The position numbers and the translations under genes were made by a program. A model generated the notes under the pieces. That model did not search any database. It was given only the letters and a program-made list of their open reading frames with translations, and had not been told where the DNA came from. Of a stretch of DNA of 64,000 nucleotides, positions 1 to 9,333 are shown piece after piece; positions within the stretch are counted from its first letter, which is position 1; every line of letters starts with the position of its first letter. The DNA is from Azomonas agilis (GTDB taxonomy: Bacteria; Pseudomonadota; Gammaproteobacteria; Pseudomonadales; Pseudomonadaceae): the NCBI RefSeq assembly GCF_007830255.1, contig NZ_VLKG01000011.1:1-64000 (forward strand), written 5' to 3'.

Positions 1-36
1 GTTTGGCTGAGCCTTTCGTCTCAACCGAGGCCGCGC

Positions 37-64
37 ATTCTACAGCAGCCTCACATCCTGTCAA
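37..64 (-). promoter_or_regulatory. Proximal strong promoter (P2-like)
   Basis: On the minus strand the -35 box TTGACA is perfect at 59-64 and the -10 box TAGAAT is at 37-42, with a 16-bp spacer and a discriminator GCGCGGCC. Together with the promoter near 304-331 it makes a tandem pair reading off the left edge, as in many rRNA operons. Confidence 0.7.
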
Positions 65-303
65 GCTTTTTTCGAATCTTTTTTCTTCGATTCAAACCGC
101 GCTTGGGGCGGGTACCACAACAGCGTTAAGTTCAGGTTACGCTAAACTGACTGAAATGACCAGAGTAGCAACTACAATCTAAACTTAAGCAGTTCTACGA
201 CTTAGCAGGATCGGACTTAAAAACCAGCTACCGAAACAGCTTAACCGGTAACTCTTTGATTTACTTCGTCTTTTCGCTGCGTTCTGCAGTAGAAGTGGGG
301 CGC

Positions 304-331
304 ATTATAGAGACTTTGAAACAGCCGTCAA
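304..331 (-). promoter_or_regulatory. Distal strong promoter (P1-like)
   Basis: On the minus strand the -35 box TTGACG lies at 326-331 and a perfect -10 box TATAAT at 304-309, with a 16-bp spacer. The bases just upstream (332-350) are almost all A and T, which fits an UP element. The bases after the -10 box are GCGCCCC, a G/C-rich discriminator. It points away from tyrS toward the left edge. It begins just past the tyrS stop codon, so tyrS transcripts could also read into it. Confidence 0.75.
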
Positions 332-346
332 TACCTTTTTTAAAAA

Positions 347-1546
347 TTATTCAGATTTTAGTTTGATACGGGCAAAACTCTTTTTACCAGCCTGGCAAAC
401 GTGTTCTGCATTGAGGGCAAACAGGAAGTTGCGATCCACAACCGCACCATCAATACGTACACTGCCTGCGGCTAATAGATCACGAGCTCCTGCCGCATTT
501 TTAACCAAACCTGCTTTATTCAATACCGCAGCAATCGGCATGGCTTCGCTGGCACTGAGTTCTATTTCTTGCAGATCATCGGGTAGCTCACCTTCTTTGA
601 GACGATTACCACTGGAGCGATGGGCATTACGGGCGGCTTCTTCGCCATGGAAGCGCTCCACGATTTCTTCAGCCAGCTTGATTTTAATGTCACGCGGGTT
701 GGCTCCAGTCTCTACGTCTTTCTTAAACTGGTTGATCTCGTCCATGGAGCGGAAGCTTAAAAGCTCGAAGTAACGCCAGATCAGTGTATCGGGCATGGAG
801 ACTAGTTTGTTGTACATGGTGCCCGGTGCTTCTTGGATACCGACATAGTTACCCAAAGATTTGGACATCTTCTTAACGCCATCTAAGCCCTCAAGCAGTG
901 GCATGGTCACAATGCACTGAGACTCTTGACCGTAAGCCCGTTGCAACTCGCGGCCCATCAGTAAGTTAAATTTCTGATCCGTTCCCCCCAGCTCGACATC
1001 GGCTTTTAGGGCAACGGAGTCGTATCCTTGAACCAAGGGATAGAGAAACTCATGAATGGCGATGGGCTGATTCCCGGTATAGCGCTTGCTAAAGTCATCA
1101 CGCTCTAACATGCGCGCCACCGTAGCCTGAGAAGCCAGACGGATAAACTCCACCGGGCTTAGGGCATTCATCCACGTCGAGTTGAATACCACCTCAGTCT
1201 TTTCAGGATCTAGGATTTTGAATACTTGCGTTTTATAGGTTTCAGCGTTGGCCAACACTTGATCACGGGTCAAGGGCGGACGAGTACTGCTTTTACCCGT
1301 GGGATCGCCAATCATGCCGGTGAAATCACCAATCAAGAATAGGATGTGATGGCCTAAGTCCTGAAACTGGCGCAGCTTATTAATGAGTACGGTGTGCCCT
1401 AGATGCAGGTCGGGAGCAGTGGGGTCAAAGCCTGCCTTAATCCGCAAAGGCCGCCCCTGTTTAAGCTTGGTGATCAGCTCTGACTCAACCAATACTTCTT
1501 CAGCACCTCGCTTGATGAGTGCTAACTGCTCTTCTACCGACTTCAT
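347..1546 (-). CDS. tyrS: Tyrosyl-tRNA synthetase
   Basis: Cytoplasmic enzyme that charges tRNA-Tyr with tyrosine using ATP. Class I signatures are plain: the HIGH-type motif HLGH at residues 48-51 and KMSKS at 226-230, followed by a C-terminal S4-like RNA-binding region ending in RIKLKSE. The length of 399 residues fits the bacterial TyrZ-type family with HLGH. The frame can be extended to a TTG at 1564, but the ATG at 1546 gives the usual N terminus ([10 protein letters not shown]) and is preferred. Upstream, the M23 peptidase gene ends 66 bases away on the same strand; downstream lie the tandem promoters of the presumed rRNA operon. No truncation or missing motif was seen. Confidence 0.97.
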   Translation of the reverse strand: MKSVEEQLALIKRGAEEVLVESELITKLKQGRPLRIKAGFDPTAPDLHLGHTVLINKLRQFQDLGHHILFLIGDFTGMIGDPTGKSSTRPPLTRDQVLANAETYKTQVFKILDPEKTEVVFNSTWMNALSPVEFIRLASQATVARMLERDDFSKRYTGNQPIAIHEFLYPLVQGYDSVALKADVELGGTDQKFNLLMGRELQRAYGQESQCIVTMPLLEGLDGVKKMSKSLGNYVGIQEAPGTMYNKLVSMPDTLIWRYFELLSFRSMDEINQFKKDVETGANPRDIKIKLAEEIVERFHGEEAARNAHRSSGNRLKEGELPDDLQEIELSASEAMPIAAVLNKAGLVKNAAGARDLLAAGSVRIDGAVVDRNFLFALNAEHVCQAGKKSFARIKLKSE

Positions 1547-1612
1547 AACATTTAATCCACGCAAACAAGGCGTATCACCTTACAAGATCGCCTGTCTAAA
1601 ACACAATCTGAG

Positions 1613-2509
1613 CTAATTACCCTGAGCGAAATTAGGTAACTGACCTACAGGCTGGGAAAACTCAAAGGGAATAGATTCAATCTCCAGACCTACGTTGCGC
1701 TGTACCACAAAATGCAGATGAGGGCCTGAGCTTCTGCCTGTGTTTCCTGAGCGCGCCAGAGCTTGCCCAAGCCGTACTCTTTGCCCTTCTTGAACCTGTA
1801 TTGAGCCGCGCATCAGGTGTAAATACACGCTCATGGTGCCGTCATCATGCAATACACGCACAAAGTTCCCCGAAGGATGGGAGCCGCGTCCGGTTTGGCT
1901 ATTTTCAACTTTAATCACCCGCCCTGCCCGAGCGGCCACGATGGGCGTACCCTCAGGCATAGCGATATCGACGGCATACCGTCCCTTAGGCGTGAAGTGG
2001 CTGTAGCGGCCATTAGCGCCCTGAGAAATCCGAAACGGGCCACCTTGCCAAGGAAGCGCATAACGATAACCCTCAGGTACAGCACCGGGATCACCCACAC
2101 CATGCCGCCACTTAGGGGTGTATTGCATACGTTCGCTAGAATCTAAGGGACGCAGAGTCGCAAGAGTCAGGGTGGTGCGTGCAGGCACTACGCGACGAAT
2201 CGTTTTAGCGGGGTGATTGGTTTGTACGTTTTTTGTGCGCTCAAACCACAACTCAACGTCTATGGGTGCATACAGATCATTACGAATTTGCAGCAGATGC
2301 TGACCTTTTTGTTTGAGGGTTTCTAGCTTAACCTGCTGCTCAAACCGCTCGACCATACCATCTTGAATGACGAACACTTTAGCCCCGGAAACCGCTTTAT
2401 CTGTGTAGGTAACCACTCCATTAGCATCTACATATTTATAAACGGTTACGGCATGGCCAAGGGTCGTAACAGCAAACAGGCCCGTCAACACTAAGATGCG
2501 CCCCAGCAT
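1613..2509 (-). CDS. Exported M23-family metallopeptidase with N-terminal DUF4124 domain
   Basis: A likely periplasmic peptidoglycan endopeptidase or LytM-type factor. The N terminus is a signal peptide (charged start, hydrophobic residues 4-15, cut near GHA). A DUF4124 domain follows (YKYVDANGVVTYTD around residues 24-37). The C-terminal half is a LytM/M23 fold: a first metal region with S-H-F and AVDIAMPEGTP, and the terminal H-x-H motif in SGPHLHF. The first zinc histidine lies about ten residues before the aspartate rather than in the usual HxxxD spacing, which I take as a subfamily trait. At 298 residues it is the expected size. It lies 12 bases from the response regulator gene on the same strand, with tyrS downstream, an order I recall in Pseudomonas. 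Confidence 0.88.
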   Translation of the reverse strand: MLGRILVLTGLFAVTTLGHAVTVYKYVDANGVVTYTDKAVSGAKVFVIQDGMVERFEQQVKLETLKQKGQHLLQIRNDLYAPIDVELWFERTKNVQTNHPAKTIRRVVPARTTLTLATLRPLDSSERMQYTPKWRHGVGDPGAVPEGYRYALPWQGGPFRISQGANGRYSHFTPKGRYAVDIAMPEGTPIVAARAGRVIKVENSQTGRGSHPSGNFVRVLHDDGTMSVYLHLMRGSIQVQEGQRVRLGQALARSGNTGRSSGPHLHFVVQRNVGLEIESIPFEFSQPVGQLPNFAQGN

Positions 2510-2521
2510 GGGAACTCCGTT

Positions 2522-3322
2522 TCAATGCGCCAGAGTATTTGCAGTAATGAGGCGAGAAAGGTAATCCATCTTTTGTGGATCTGCATCGACAAAATAGAAA
2601 TTCAGTTGTAACCATTCTGTATCCGGTCTAGGTTCTAAGCCTGAAATAGCCTGTAGGTAGCCATTTAAGCGGGCGGTTTCTAAATGCTCGCCTTGCTCCA
2701 GATCCAACACCGCACTTTCCATAATCTGAGGTGGATATTCGGTGCGTTTGACGATTAATACCGCTTCTTTAAGGCTCAGTGACTTAATAATGCACGACAA
2801 CTTACCGCTGGCTAAACGCAAATGGCCTTGGTTATTTAGGCTGGGTTTAGCCACTCCTGCACTTGCAAAACGCATTTTAGGTGCTGTAGGTGTTGACGGC
2901 TTATCCTTGTCTTTCATCAGCTTGGGGTCTTGAAGTTTCCCCGCACGCGCCAAGGCTTTGCGTACCTTATTAATCAATTGCTCGGCAGAAAAGGGTTTGC
3001 CGATGTAATCCGTCACACCGGCTTGTATCGCTTGTACCACGTGATCTTTATCACCACGGCTAGTTACCATGATAAAGGGGATCTGATCCAAGCCTGCGGT
3101 GACTCGACACCAACCAAGCAATTCCAACCCCGACATCTCAGGCATTTCCCAGTCGCACAACACCAGATCAAACGCCATATTTTGCATAAGGTGCTGGGCT
3201 TTACGACCATCCGCAGCCTCTTCAAGCTGTATATCGGGGAAGTAAGTGCGTAATCCTTTTTTAACCAGATCACGGATGAAGGCGGCATCATCCACAACCA
3301 ATATTTTCAGCGCTACAGACAT
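2522..3322 (-). CDS. Response regulator with CheY-type receiver and PilZ-like C-terminal region
   Basis: The receiver domain spans residues 5-122 and has the full phosphorylation site: acidic pair D11/D12, acceptor D57, T87 and K109. A charged Lys/Pro linker follows. The last 110 residues do not form a helix-turn-helix; their pattern (a beta-rich stretch ending LQLNFYFVDADPQKMDYLSRLI) resembles a degenerate PilZ domain, but I see no RxxxR c-di-GMP motif, so this is tentative. The ATG at 3322 has a good Shine-Dalgarno (AGAAGGGA) and is chosen over the TTG one codon earlier. It lies 101 bases downstream of phoU; a response regulator in this place is also found in Pseudomonas. Its kinase partner is not in the window. 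Confidence 0.85.
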   Translation of the reverse strand: MSVALKILVVDDAAFIRDLVKKGLRTYFPDIQLEEAADGRKAQHLMQNMAFDLVLCDWEMPEMSGLELLGWCRVTAGLDQIPFIMVTSRGDKDHVVQAIQAGVTDYIGKPFSAEQLINKVRKALARAGKLQDPKLMKDKDKPSTPTAPKMRFASAGVAKPSLNNQGHLRLASGKLSCIIKSLSLKEAVLIVKRTEYPPQIMESAVLDLEQGEHLETARLNGYLQAISGLEPRPDTEWLQLNFYFVDADPQKMDYLSRLITANTLAH

Positions 3323-3423
3323 CAAAGATCCCTTCTGGATTTTTCTAAATCATATCCGCAAAGGATCAGCGGCGACAAAGAGGCAAAGATTTACACCTCT
3401 TGTCTCAAGACTATATTGAAGGC

Positions 3424-4176
3424 TTAGGGCGCTGGTGGTGGATCTTCTGGCATGGGCTGCTCTGCGGCTTTGGCTTCTTCTTGCAACTGATACAAACCCA
3501 TGTGCCGAACATCCTGACCACGCACCAAATAAACTACTAGATGCGCAATATTGCGGGCATGATCGCCAATACGCTCCAAGGAGCGCAGCACCCAAATAAT
3601 GTTCAACACCCGTGAAATAGCGCGCGGGTCTTCCATCATGTAGGTTACTAACTCACGCAAAGCGGTTTTGTATTCCCGATCCACTGTTTTATCATATTGC
3701 GCCACCGACATGGCTAAGTCCGCATCAAAACGGGCAAAAGCATCTAAAGCCTCCTGCACCATTTTGCGTACTTGCTCACCAATATGGCGAATTTCCACAT
3801 AGCCGCGTGGAGCTTCGCCTTCTTCGGTCAGCAGAATGGCGCGCTTGGCGATTTTAGTTGCCTCATCGCCGATGCGCTCCAAGTCAATTACGGATTTGGA
3901 GATGCTGATGACCAAGCGTAAATCGGAAGCCGCCGGTTGCCGACGCGCCAAAATACGAATGCAGTCTTCGTCAATGTTGTGTTCCATCAGGTTGATTTGG
4001 TCATCCAGTTCGCGTACTTGCTGGGCTAACCCTGAATCGGCCTCCATCAAAGCTCTGATGGAGTCACTGACTTGTTTCTCAACCAGTCCTCCCATAGCCA
4101 ACAAATGGCTACGCAGTTCTTCTAATTCGGTATTGAACTGCTGGGATATATGTTGCGTATGGCTGTCTTTATTCAT
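3424..4176 (-). CDS. phoU: Phosphate-signalling protein PhoU
   Basis: PhoU links the Pst transporter to the PhoR/PhoB two-component system and damps signalling when phosphate is plentiful. The 250-residue protein contains the two repeated three-helix PhoU domains with the metal-binding style motifs DDQINLMEHNIDEDCIRILA and the second-domain equivalent ending RIGDHARNIAH. Two ATG codons are adjacent; the second (4176) sits seven bases after a perfect GGAGG and is preferred over 4179. It is the last gene of the pst block proper, 55 bases after pstB. The C terminus is a short Glu/Pro-rich tail. Confidence 0.96.
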   Translation of the reverse strand: MNKDSHTQHISQQFNTELEELRSHLLAMGGLVEKQVSDSIRALMEADSGLAQQVRELDDQINLMEHNIDEDCIRILARRQPAASDLRLVISISKSVIDLERIGDEATKIAKRAILLTEEGEAPRGYVEIRHIGEQVRKMVQEALDAFARFDADLAMSVAQYDKTVDREYKTALRELVTYMMEDPRAISRVLNIIWVLRSLERIGDHARNIAHLVVYLVRGQDVRHMGLYQLQEEAKAAEQPMPEDPPPAP

Positions 4177-4231
4177 CATAGATCCTCCGAACCTTATCGG
4201 GCATTTTTCCTTTTAGTTAGCTACATCACGA

Positions 4232-5071
4232 CTAGCCGTAACGGCCGGTGATGTAGTCTTCCGTTTGCTTTTTAGCCGGATTGGTAAATAGGGTATCGGT
4301 ATCTCCGTACTCGATCAGTTTGCCCATATACATAAAGGCGGTGTAGTCGCTGACCCGTGCCGCCTGCTGCATGTTGTGGGTTACGATCACAATGGTGTAT
4401 TGAGATTTGAGTTCGTAGATCAGCTCCTCAACTTTCAGTGAGGAAATGGGGTCAAGCGCTGAGCTAGGCTCATCCAGCAGCAAGACTTCAGGCTGCACGG
4501 CGATGGTGCGTGCAATCACCAAACGCTGCTGTTGTCCACCGGATAACCCCAGAGCAGATTCGTGCAGACGATCTTTAACTTCGTCCCACAGAGCAGCTCC
4601 CTTAAGCGCCCACTCTACAGTTTCATCCAACACGCGCCGCTGGCTGATCCCTTGAATGCGTAAGCCGTAAATCACGTTCTCATAGATGCTTTTAGGGAAG
4701 GGGTTCGGCTTTTGAAACACCATACCCACCCGGCGACGCAACTCGGCCACATCTTCGCCTTTACGATAGATGTTACGGCCATCCAAATTAATAGCTCCTT
4801 CGATATGGCAGGAGTCCACTAAGTCGTTCATGCGGTTAAAGCAACGCAGTAAAGTGGATTTACCACAGCCAGAGGGGCCGATAAAAGCCGTCACACGCTG
4901 TTTAGGAATGGGCATGTTTACGCCAAACAATGCCTGTTTTTGACCATAAAACAAATTCAGATTGTCTACCTGTATGGCGACAGGCTCTTCACTTAAATTC
5001 AAGCTTCTACGGTCGCGCCCCAGAGCTGAGATATCAATACCGTGGGCCGCAGGCTGCGCTTTCGATTGCAT
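4232..5071 (-). CDS. pstB: Phosphate ABC transporter ATPase
   Basis: Cytoplasmic ATP-hydrolysing subunit of the high-affinity phosphate importer. Visible motifs are Walker A GPSGCGKS, the ABC signature LSGGQQQR, Walker [13 protein letters not shown] and the switch histidine in [10 protein letters not shown]. At 279 residues it is about 25 longer than minimal PstB, the extra lying at the N terminus before the conserved start of the domain ([11 protein letters not shown]). GGAG lies eight bases before the ATG. It stands between pstA and phoU in the usual order. Confidence 0.97.
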   Translation of the reverse strand: MQSKAQPAAHGIDISALGRDRRSLNLSEEPVAIQVDNLNLFYGQKQALFGVNMPIPKQRVTAFIGPSGCGKSTLLRCFNRMNDLVDSCHIEGAINLDGRNIYRKGEDVAELRRRVGMVFQKPNPFPKSIYENVIYGLRIQGISQRRVLDETVEWALKGAALWDEVKDRLHESALGLSGGQQQRLVIARTIAVQPEVLLLDEPSSALDPISSLKVEELIYELKSQYTIVIVTHNMQQAARVSDYTAFMYMGKLIEYGDTDTLFTNPAKKQTEDYITGRYG

Positions 5072-5163
5072 TAGGGTGTCTCCGTCATATAAGGCCGAAT
5101 CTGGGATATGCGAGCGGCTTACCCGTCTCCGGCCTTGGGCGTTAAGCGCTGTTCTTATCGAGG

Positions 5164-6840
5164 TTAGGAGTCAAGTGCCTTATATTTTTCCCGCAGATGG
5201 TTACGGATATAAACGGCTGAGAAGTTCAGCGACGCAATCACCATAACCAGCAGCAGCGCCGTGGCGTATACCAAAGGCCGTGCAGCCTCAACGTTAGGGC
5301 TTTGGAAACCCACATCGTAGATATGAAAGCCCAAGTGCATGATTTTTTGATCCAGATGCAGATAGGGGTAGTTGCCATCCAAGGGTAGCGCCGGGGCTAA
5401 CTTCACCACCCCAACCAGCATCAAGGGAGCCACCTCACCGGCTGCCCGTGCTACGGCTAAAATCAGCCCGGTCATCATGGCGGGGCTGGCCATAGGGATC
5501 ACAACCCGCCACAGGGTTTCCGATTTAGTCGCACCTAAAGCGAGGGAGCCTTCACGGATCATGCGTGGAATACGGGCTAAACCTTCTTCCGTGGCTACAA
5601 TCACCACTGGCAGGGTAAGGATGGCCAAGGTGATAGAAGCCCACATCAAGCCCGGTGTACCAAAGGTGGGAGCGGGCAAAGCCTCTGGGAAAAACAGTTG
5701 GTCAATCGACCCGCCCAGCACATACACGAAAAAGCCCAGACCAAACACCCCGTACACAATGGCTGGAACACCCGCTAAGTTATTCACCGCCACGCGAATA
5801 ATCTGAGTCAGCAAGCCTTGCTTGGCGTATTCACGCAGATACACAGCAGCGATGACACCAAAAGGTGTTACGATCACCGCCATAATCAGGGTCATGAGCA
5901 CAGTGCCGAAAATGGCTGGGAATACACCGCCTTCGGTATTGGCTTCGCGGGGTTCATCGCTGACAAACTCCCAGAGTTTTTCAGCGTAGTGGGACAGCTT
6001 ACCTGTCAGCGACAGAGCATTGGGTTGGAAAGCGCGCACGATTTTAGACAGATGAATGTCTTGCTCTCGCCCATCAGATGAGCGCATACGAACCGTATCG
6101 CGCTCTACTTCGTGGCGTAACTCCATCAACCGCGTCTCTAATACAGAGTATTCGGCATTCCACTGCTCACGCTCAGCAGCTAATTTGGCTTTGGCGGCAT
6201 CATCCAGACGACCATCCAGCTCCAAAGAGCGGTTTTTTAAACGCAACTGCTCTAGGCCGTGGTTAATACGACCAATGTCCTTTTTTTCCAGAGCGGCAAT
6301 CTCTTCAACCAACAGATTGGCTCGTTGCATACGGCTTAAAAACTCCGCCCACGCCTTATCTCCAGTGGCTACAACCTGCCCTTCCTCCTTAACAGCTAAC
6401 AGATAGCCGTAAAAGTTACCCCACTCACGGCGCTCTAAAACCACCATGTTTTCTGGATGGTGAACATCTTTCATCCACTCAGAAACAACCCAAGTAAAAT
6501 CAGAGCCAAACAGATCGCGATTACCCACCTTATACAACTGGCGGGTCATAAATTCCGCGCCTTCATTGGCTACAGGCAAGCCCGCTGAAGCCAAACGAGT
6601 ACGCGGAATTTCCTCCGACTGTACTAACTCTCCCGCAATCAGACGGGGTTCTTGTCCGGGGACTTGGTAGCTGGCCTCAATAACGTCAGCAGGCCAAAAA
6701 TGACCTAATCCTCGTACAGCAATAACCATCAGCAAGCCAAGGGTCATGATGACTGCGATAGAAACGGCTCCCGCATTCATCCATACCCAAGGGGCACCGC
6801 TTTTGAACCAAGTTTTAAAGCTTTGCGGTTTAACAGACAT
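5164..6840 (-). CDS. pstA: Phosphate ABC transporter permease PstA, long form with periplasmic coiled coil
   Basis: Inner-membrane permease of the phosphate importer. The C-terminal 260 residues are the permease proper, with the EAA-type loop [19 protein letters not shown] region and membrane helices. Unlike the compact form of roughly 300 residues, this protein has 558: after the first membrane segment (residues 18-45) comes an extracytoplasmic stretch of about 250 residues, including a heptad-rich, charged coiled coil near residues 175-255. Long PstA and PstC forms are known in Pseudomonas. The gene starts ten bases after pstC with a GAGG ribosome site. The coiled coil may contact the enlarged periplasmic part of PstC; that is inference. 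Confidence 0.94.
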   Translation of the reverse strand: MSVKPQSFKTWFKSGAPWVWMNAGAVSIAVIMTLGLLMVIAVRGLGHFWPADVIEASYQVPGQEPRLIAGELVQSEEIPRTRLASAGLPVANEGAEFMTRQLYKVGNRDLFGSDFTWVVSEWMKDVHHPENMVVLERREWGNFYGYLLAVKEEGQVVATGDKAWAEFLSRMQRANLLVEEIAALEKKDIGRINHGLEQLRLKNRSLELDGRLDDAAKAKLAAEREQWNAEYSVLETRLMELRHEVERDTVRMRSSDGREQDIHLSKIVRAFQPNALSLTGKLSHYAEKLWEFVSDEPREANTEGGVFPAIFGTVLMTLIMAVIVTPFGVIAAVYLREYAKQGLLTQIIRVAVNNLAGVPAIVYGVFGLGFFVYVLGGSIDQLFFPEALPAPTFGTPGLMWASITLAILTLPVVIVATEEGLARIPRMIREGSLALGATKSETLWRVVIPMASPAMMTGLILAVARAAGEVAPLMLVGVVKLAPALPLDGNYPYLHLDQKIMHLGFHIYDVGFQSPNVEAARPLVYATALLLVMVIASLNFSAVYIRNHLREKYKALDS

Positions 6841-6850
6841 GACGCGAACC

Positions 6851-9139
6851 TCAGAGCGATGCGTACTTGCCGCGTAGGCGTTGGCGGATGACTTCAGCCA
6901 GTGTGTTCATCACAAAGGTGAAGGTCAGCAGTACCAAAGCCGCCAAGAATAGAATCCGATAATGGGTTCCCCCCACTTCCGACTCAGGCATTTCCACAGC
7001 CACGTTGGCCGCTAAGGTACGCAAGCCTTCAAAGATGTTGATGTCCATAATCGGGGTGTTACCGGTAGCCATCAGCACGATCATGGTTTCCCCGACCGCA
7101 CGCCCCATTCCGATCATTAAGGCAGAGAAGATGCCGGGACTGGCGGTTAGGATCACCACGCGGGTTAGGGTCTGCCAAGGCGTAGCACCCAAGGCTAAAG
7201 AACCCAGCGTTAGGCTCTTAGGCACGCTGAAAATAGCATCCTCAGCGATGGAGTAGATGTTGGGAATGACCGCAAACCCCATGGCCAAACCGACCACCAA
7301 GGCATTGCGCTGGTCGAAAGCAATTCCCATATCGTTGGTTAACCACAGGCGCATATCACCGCCAAAGAACCAGTTCTCCATATGTCCGCTGAGGGATAAA
7401 GAAAAGGCTCCCACCAACAAAATTACTGGAATTAACAGCGCGCTTTCCCAGCCATCGGGAACCCGCAGGCGGATGGATTCGGGCATCCGGCTCCAAGCCC
7501 AAGCCGCCAACACAATACCAACGGGCATCAGCAGCAACAGACTGAAGATTCCGGGCAAATGGTTTTCCACATAGGGGGCTAAGAACAGACCGGCAAAGAA
7601 GCCCAAAATTACCGTGGGTAGTGCCTCCATCAATTCAATGATGGGCTTGACCTTACGGCGCATGGCCGGAGCCATAAAGTATGCGGTATAGATTGCAGCG
7701 CAAATGGCCAAGGGCGCAGCCAGTAACATGGCGTAAAACGCTGCTTTCAAGGTACCAAAGGCCAGTGGTGCCAAGCTGAGTTTAGGTTCAAAGTCACTGT
7801 TGGCTGAGGTGGATTGCCAAATGTAGTCTGGCTCATCGTAACTTTCGTACCAAACCTTACCCCACAACGCCGACCAAGAAACCTCGGGATGTGGGTTATC
7901 AATCTCTATGGACTGCCATTTAGCGCCTTGCTCCACCAATAACAGGTTGGCACGTGGAGATAGAGCCGCAAATACCGATCCTTCAGCAATGGGCTCAACC
8001 AAAAGAGTTCGATGGGCAGTACTGTGGAAAACCCCTACTTGACCAGTACTATCTAATGCTAAGAAGCCTTTACGGCGCTCCTCAGGCAAAATCTGCACGA
8101 TAGGTTTGTTACCGAGCGAAAACTGACGAATCAAGCGCAACGTACTATTGCCCTGTTCATCACGCACCATAAACCACTGGCCAATCTGCCCCTTGCTATC
8201 ACCCACCATCAAGGAGATGCCACCCAGCAAACTAGAGACGCTAGTAACCTCTGCACCCTCAGTGGTGAGGTTATAACGGCCATTTAGCTGTTGCTGGCGC
8301 AGGTCAAACACATCCGCATGATTTTTGGTGATGGCGTACAACCACAGATGACGCGGGTCGATGCGCAAAGCAGTCACCGGATCAGCCAGTTGTGGTAGCG
8401 CTAAGCGCTCTTCATCTAAACTGACTTCGCCTGTCAACAGGCTTTCTGTGCGGCTAAGGCGCAGTACATGCAGCTCTTTATCCGTCACACCCGTCAACAG
8501 CAGGTTGGAGCGAAACTGGCTTACTCCTACTTGGCTTAGAGCACGACCCTGCGGATCTAGGGTGATGGGCTCTTGCCCAAAGGGATAACTTAGCTGAGGA
8601 ATAACGGTTTTTTCATTGTTGGGATACACCACTCGGTAGCTGTGTTTCACCACCAAAACCTGACCGTTATCCAGCCCCAATACCAACTGATAAGTACCCG
8701 GTGCATCCTCAGCAAAAGATACAATCCGCCGTCCTTCCGGTATGGGTAATTGCTCAGAGCTGATTAAACGACCGGAATGCACATCAGCAAACTGCACACG
8801 CCCCGTCACATCAAGGCGCATAGCTAACTGGTTTTGCTCTTCAATCGTCAGCAACAGGGGTTTTGCAGACTGCTCAGGCAACCAAGTAGAGGGAATTGAA
8901 TGCTTCCCTTCTAAACTCGCTCCCTGAAACATGGGAGCGACTACTTGCCCTAAGTAAAAGAAGATCAAAGTAATGGCTGCCAATACCGACAGGCCGCCAA
9001 TAGTGAAGTACCAACGCGCCACACGATCTTTTAGAGCACGCATGTGCCGCTTGCGCTGTAAAACCGGTGTGTCGAAGTCTATTTGTTGCCGCTTTGAAGC
9101 TGCTTGAGTGCTCATAGAGTCATGGGCCAGGTTGTTCAT
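6851..9139 (-). CDS. pstC: Phosphate ABC transporter permease PstC, long form with large periplasmic domain
   Basis: Inner-membrane permease partner of PstA. The C-terminal third carries the permease helices and the EAA-type loop (LALGATPWQTLTRVVI). After a first membrane helix there are about 350 extracytoplasmic residues with repeated beta-strand patterns such as GTYQLVLGLDNGQVLVV, suggestive of a propeller. Compact PstC has about 300 residues; this one has 762. An upstream in-frame TTG would give 801 residues, but that extension would run through the Pho box and -10 box. I therefore take the ATG at 9139, which has AGGA eight bases upstream and gives MNNLAHD; 9115 is the other possibility. 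Confidence 0.93.
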   Translation of the reverse strand: MNNLAHDSMSTQAASKRQQIDFDTPVLQRKRHMRALKDRVARWYFTIGGLSVLAAITLIFFYLGQVVAPMFQGASLEGKHSIPSTWLPEQSAKPLLLTIEEQNQLAMRLDVTGRVQFADVHSGRLISSEQLPIPEGRRIVSFAEDAPGTYQLVLGLDNGQVLVVKHSYRVVYPNNEKTVIPQLSYPFGQEPITLDPQGRALSQVGVSQFRSNLLLTGVTDKELHVLRLSRTESLLTGEVSLDEERLALPQLADPVTALRIDPRHLWLYAITKNHADVFDLRQQQLNGRYNLTTEGAEVTSVSSLLGGISLMVGDSKGQIGQWFMVRDEQGNSTLRLIRQFSLGNKPIVQILPEERRKGFLALDSTGQVGVFHSTAHRTLLVEPIAEGSVFAALSPRANLLLVEQGAKWQSIEIDNPHPEVSWSALWGKVWYESYDEPDYIWQSTSANSDFEPKLSLAPLAFGTLKAAFYAMLLAAPLAICAAIYTAYFMAPAMRRKVKPIIELMEALPTVILGFFAGLFLAPYVENHLPGIFSLLLLMPVGIVLAAWAWSRMPESIRLRVPDGWESALLIPVILLVGAFSLSLSGHMENWFFGGDMRLWLTNDMGIAFDQRNALVVGLAMGFAVIPNIYSIAEDAIFSVPKSLTLGSLALGATPWQTLTRVVILTASPGIFSALMIGMGRAVGETMIVLMATGNTPIMDINIFEGLRTLAANVAVEMPESEVGGTHYRILFLAALVLLTFTFVMNTLAEVIRQRLRGKYASL

Positions 9140-9175
9140 GCCAGCAATCCTGGGCAGGGATACAGAACCTGCCAA

Positions 9176-9207
9176 TTTATAACGAACACATGACAGAAAG
9201 ATGACAG
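9176..9207 (-). promoter_or_regulatory. Pho box and -10 element of the pstCAB-phoU promoter
   Basis: On the minus strand, two direct CTGTCAT heptamers separated by CTTT occupy 9190-9207, matching the PhoB consensus exactly. Eight bases downstream is TATAAA at 9176-9181, where the -10 box of a PhoB-activated promoter should be. This gives pstC its own phosphate-starvation promoter in addition to the one before pstS, and a short untranslated leader before the chosen ATG at 9139. Confidence 0.9.
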
Positions 9208-9333
9208 AAATATATCTACAGAGGCGAGTCAGCACATGCGAGAAAGGCCAAAGCATCCCTGCCTAGCCTTTCTACATACTTTCTTTATACCGAGGTGGTT
9301 CAAAAACCATCAGGGATTTTAAGAACAACTCAC

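Larger units (their letters stand above)
1..346 (-). promoter_or_regulatory. Leader and promoter region, probably of an rRNA operon lying off the left edge
   Basis: No coding sequence is visible in these 346 bases. Read on the minus strand, the stretch holds two sigma70-type promoters about 267 bases apart, each followed by a GC-rich discriminator, and an A/T-rich tract sits just upstream of the distal one like an UP element. Strong tandem promoters with GC-rich discriminators are typical of rRNA operons under stringent control. tyrS next to an rRNA operon is also a known arrangement in Pseudomonas. The 16S gene itself is outside the window, so the assignment is inference. Roughly 270 bases lie between the two start regions and appear to be untranslated leader. 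Confidence 0.55.

Noticed and set aside
9140-9256. N-terminal extension of pstC to an upstream start
   Set aside because: It would cross the Pho box and the -10 box, and the ATG at 9139 fits the family.
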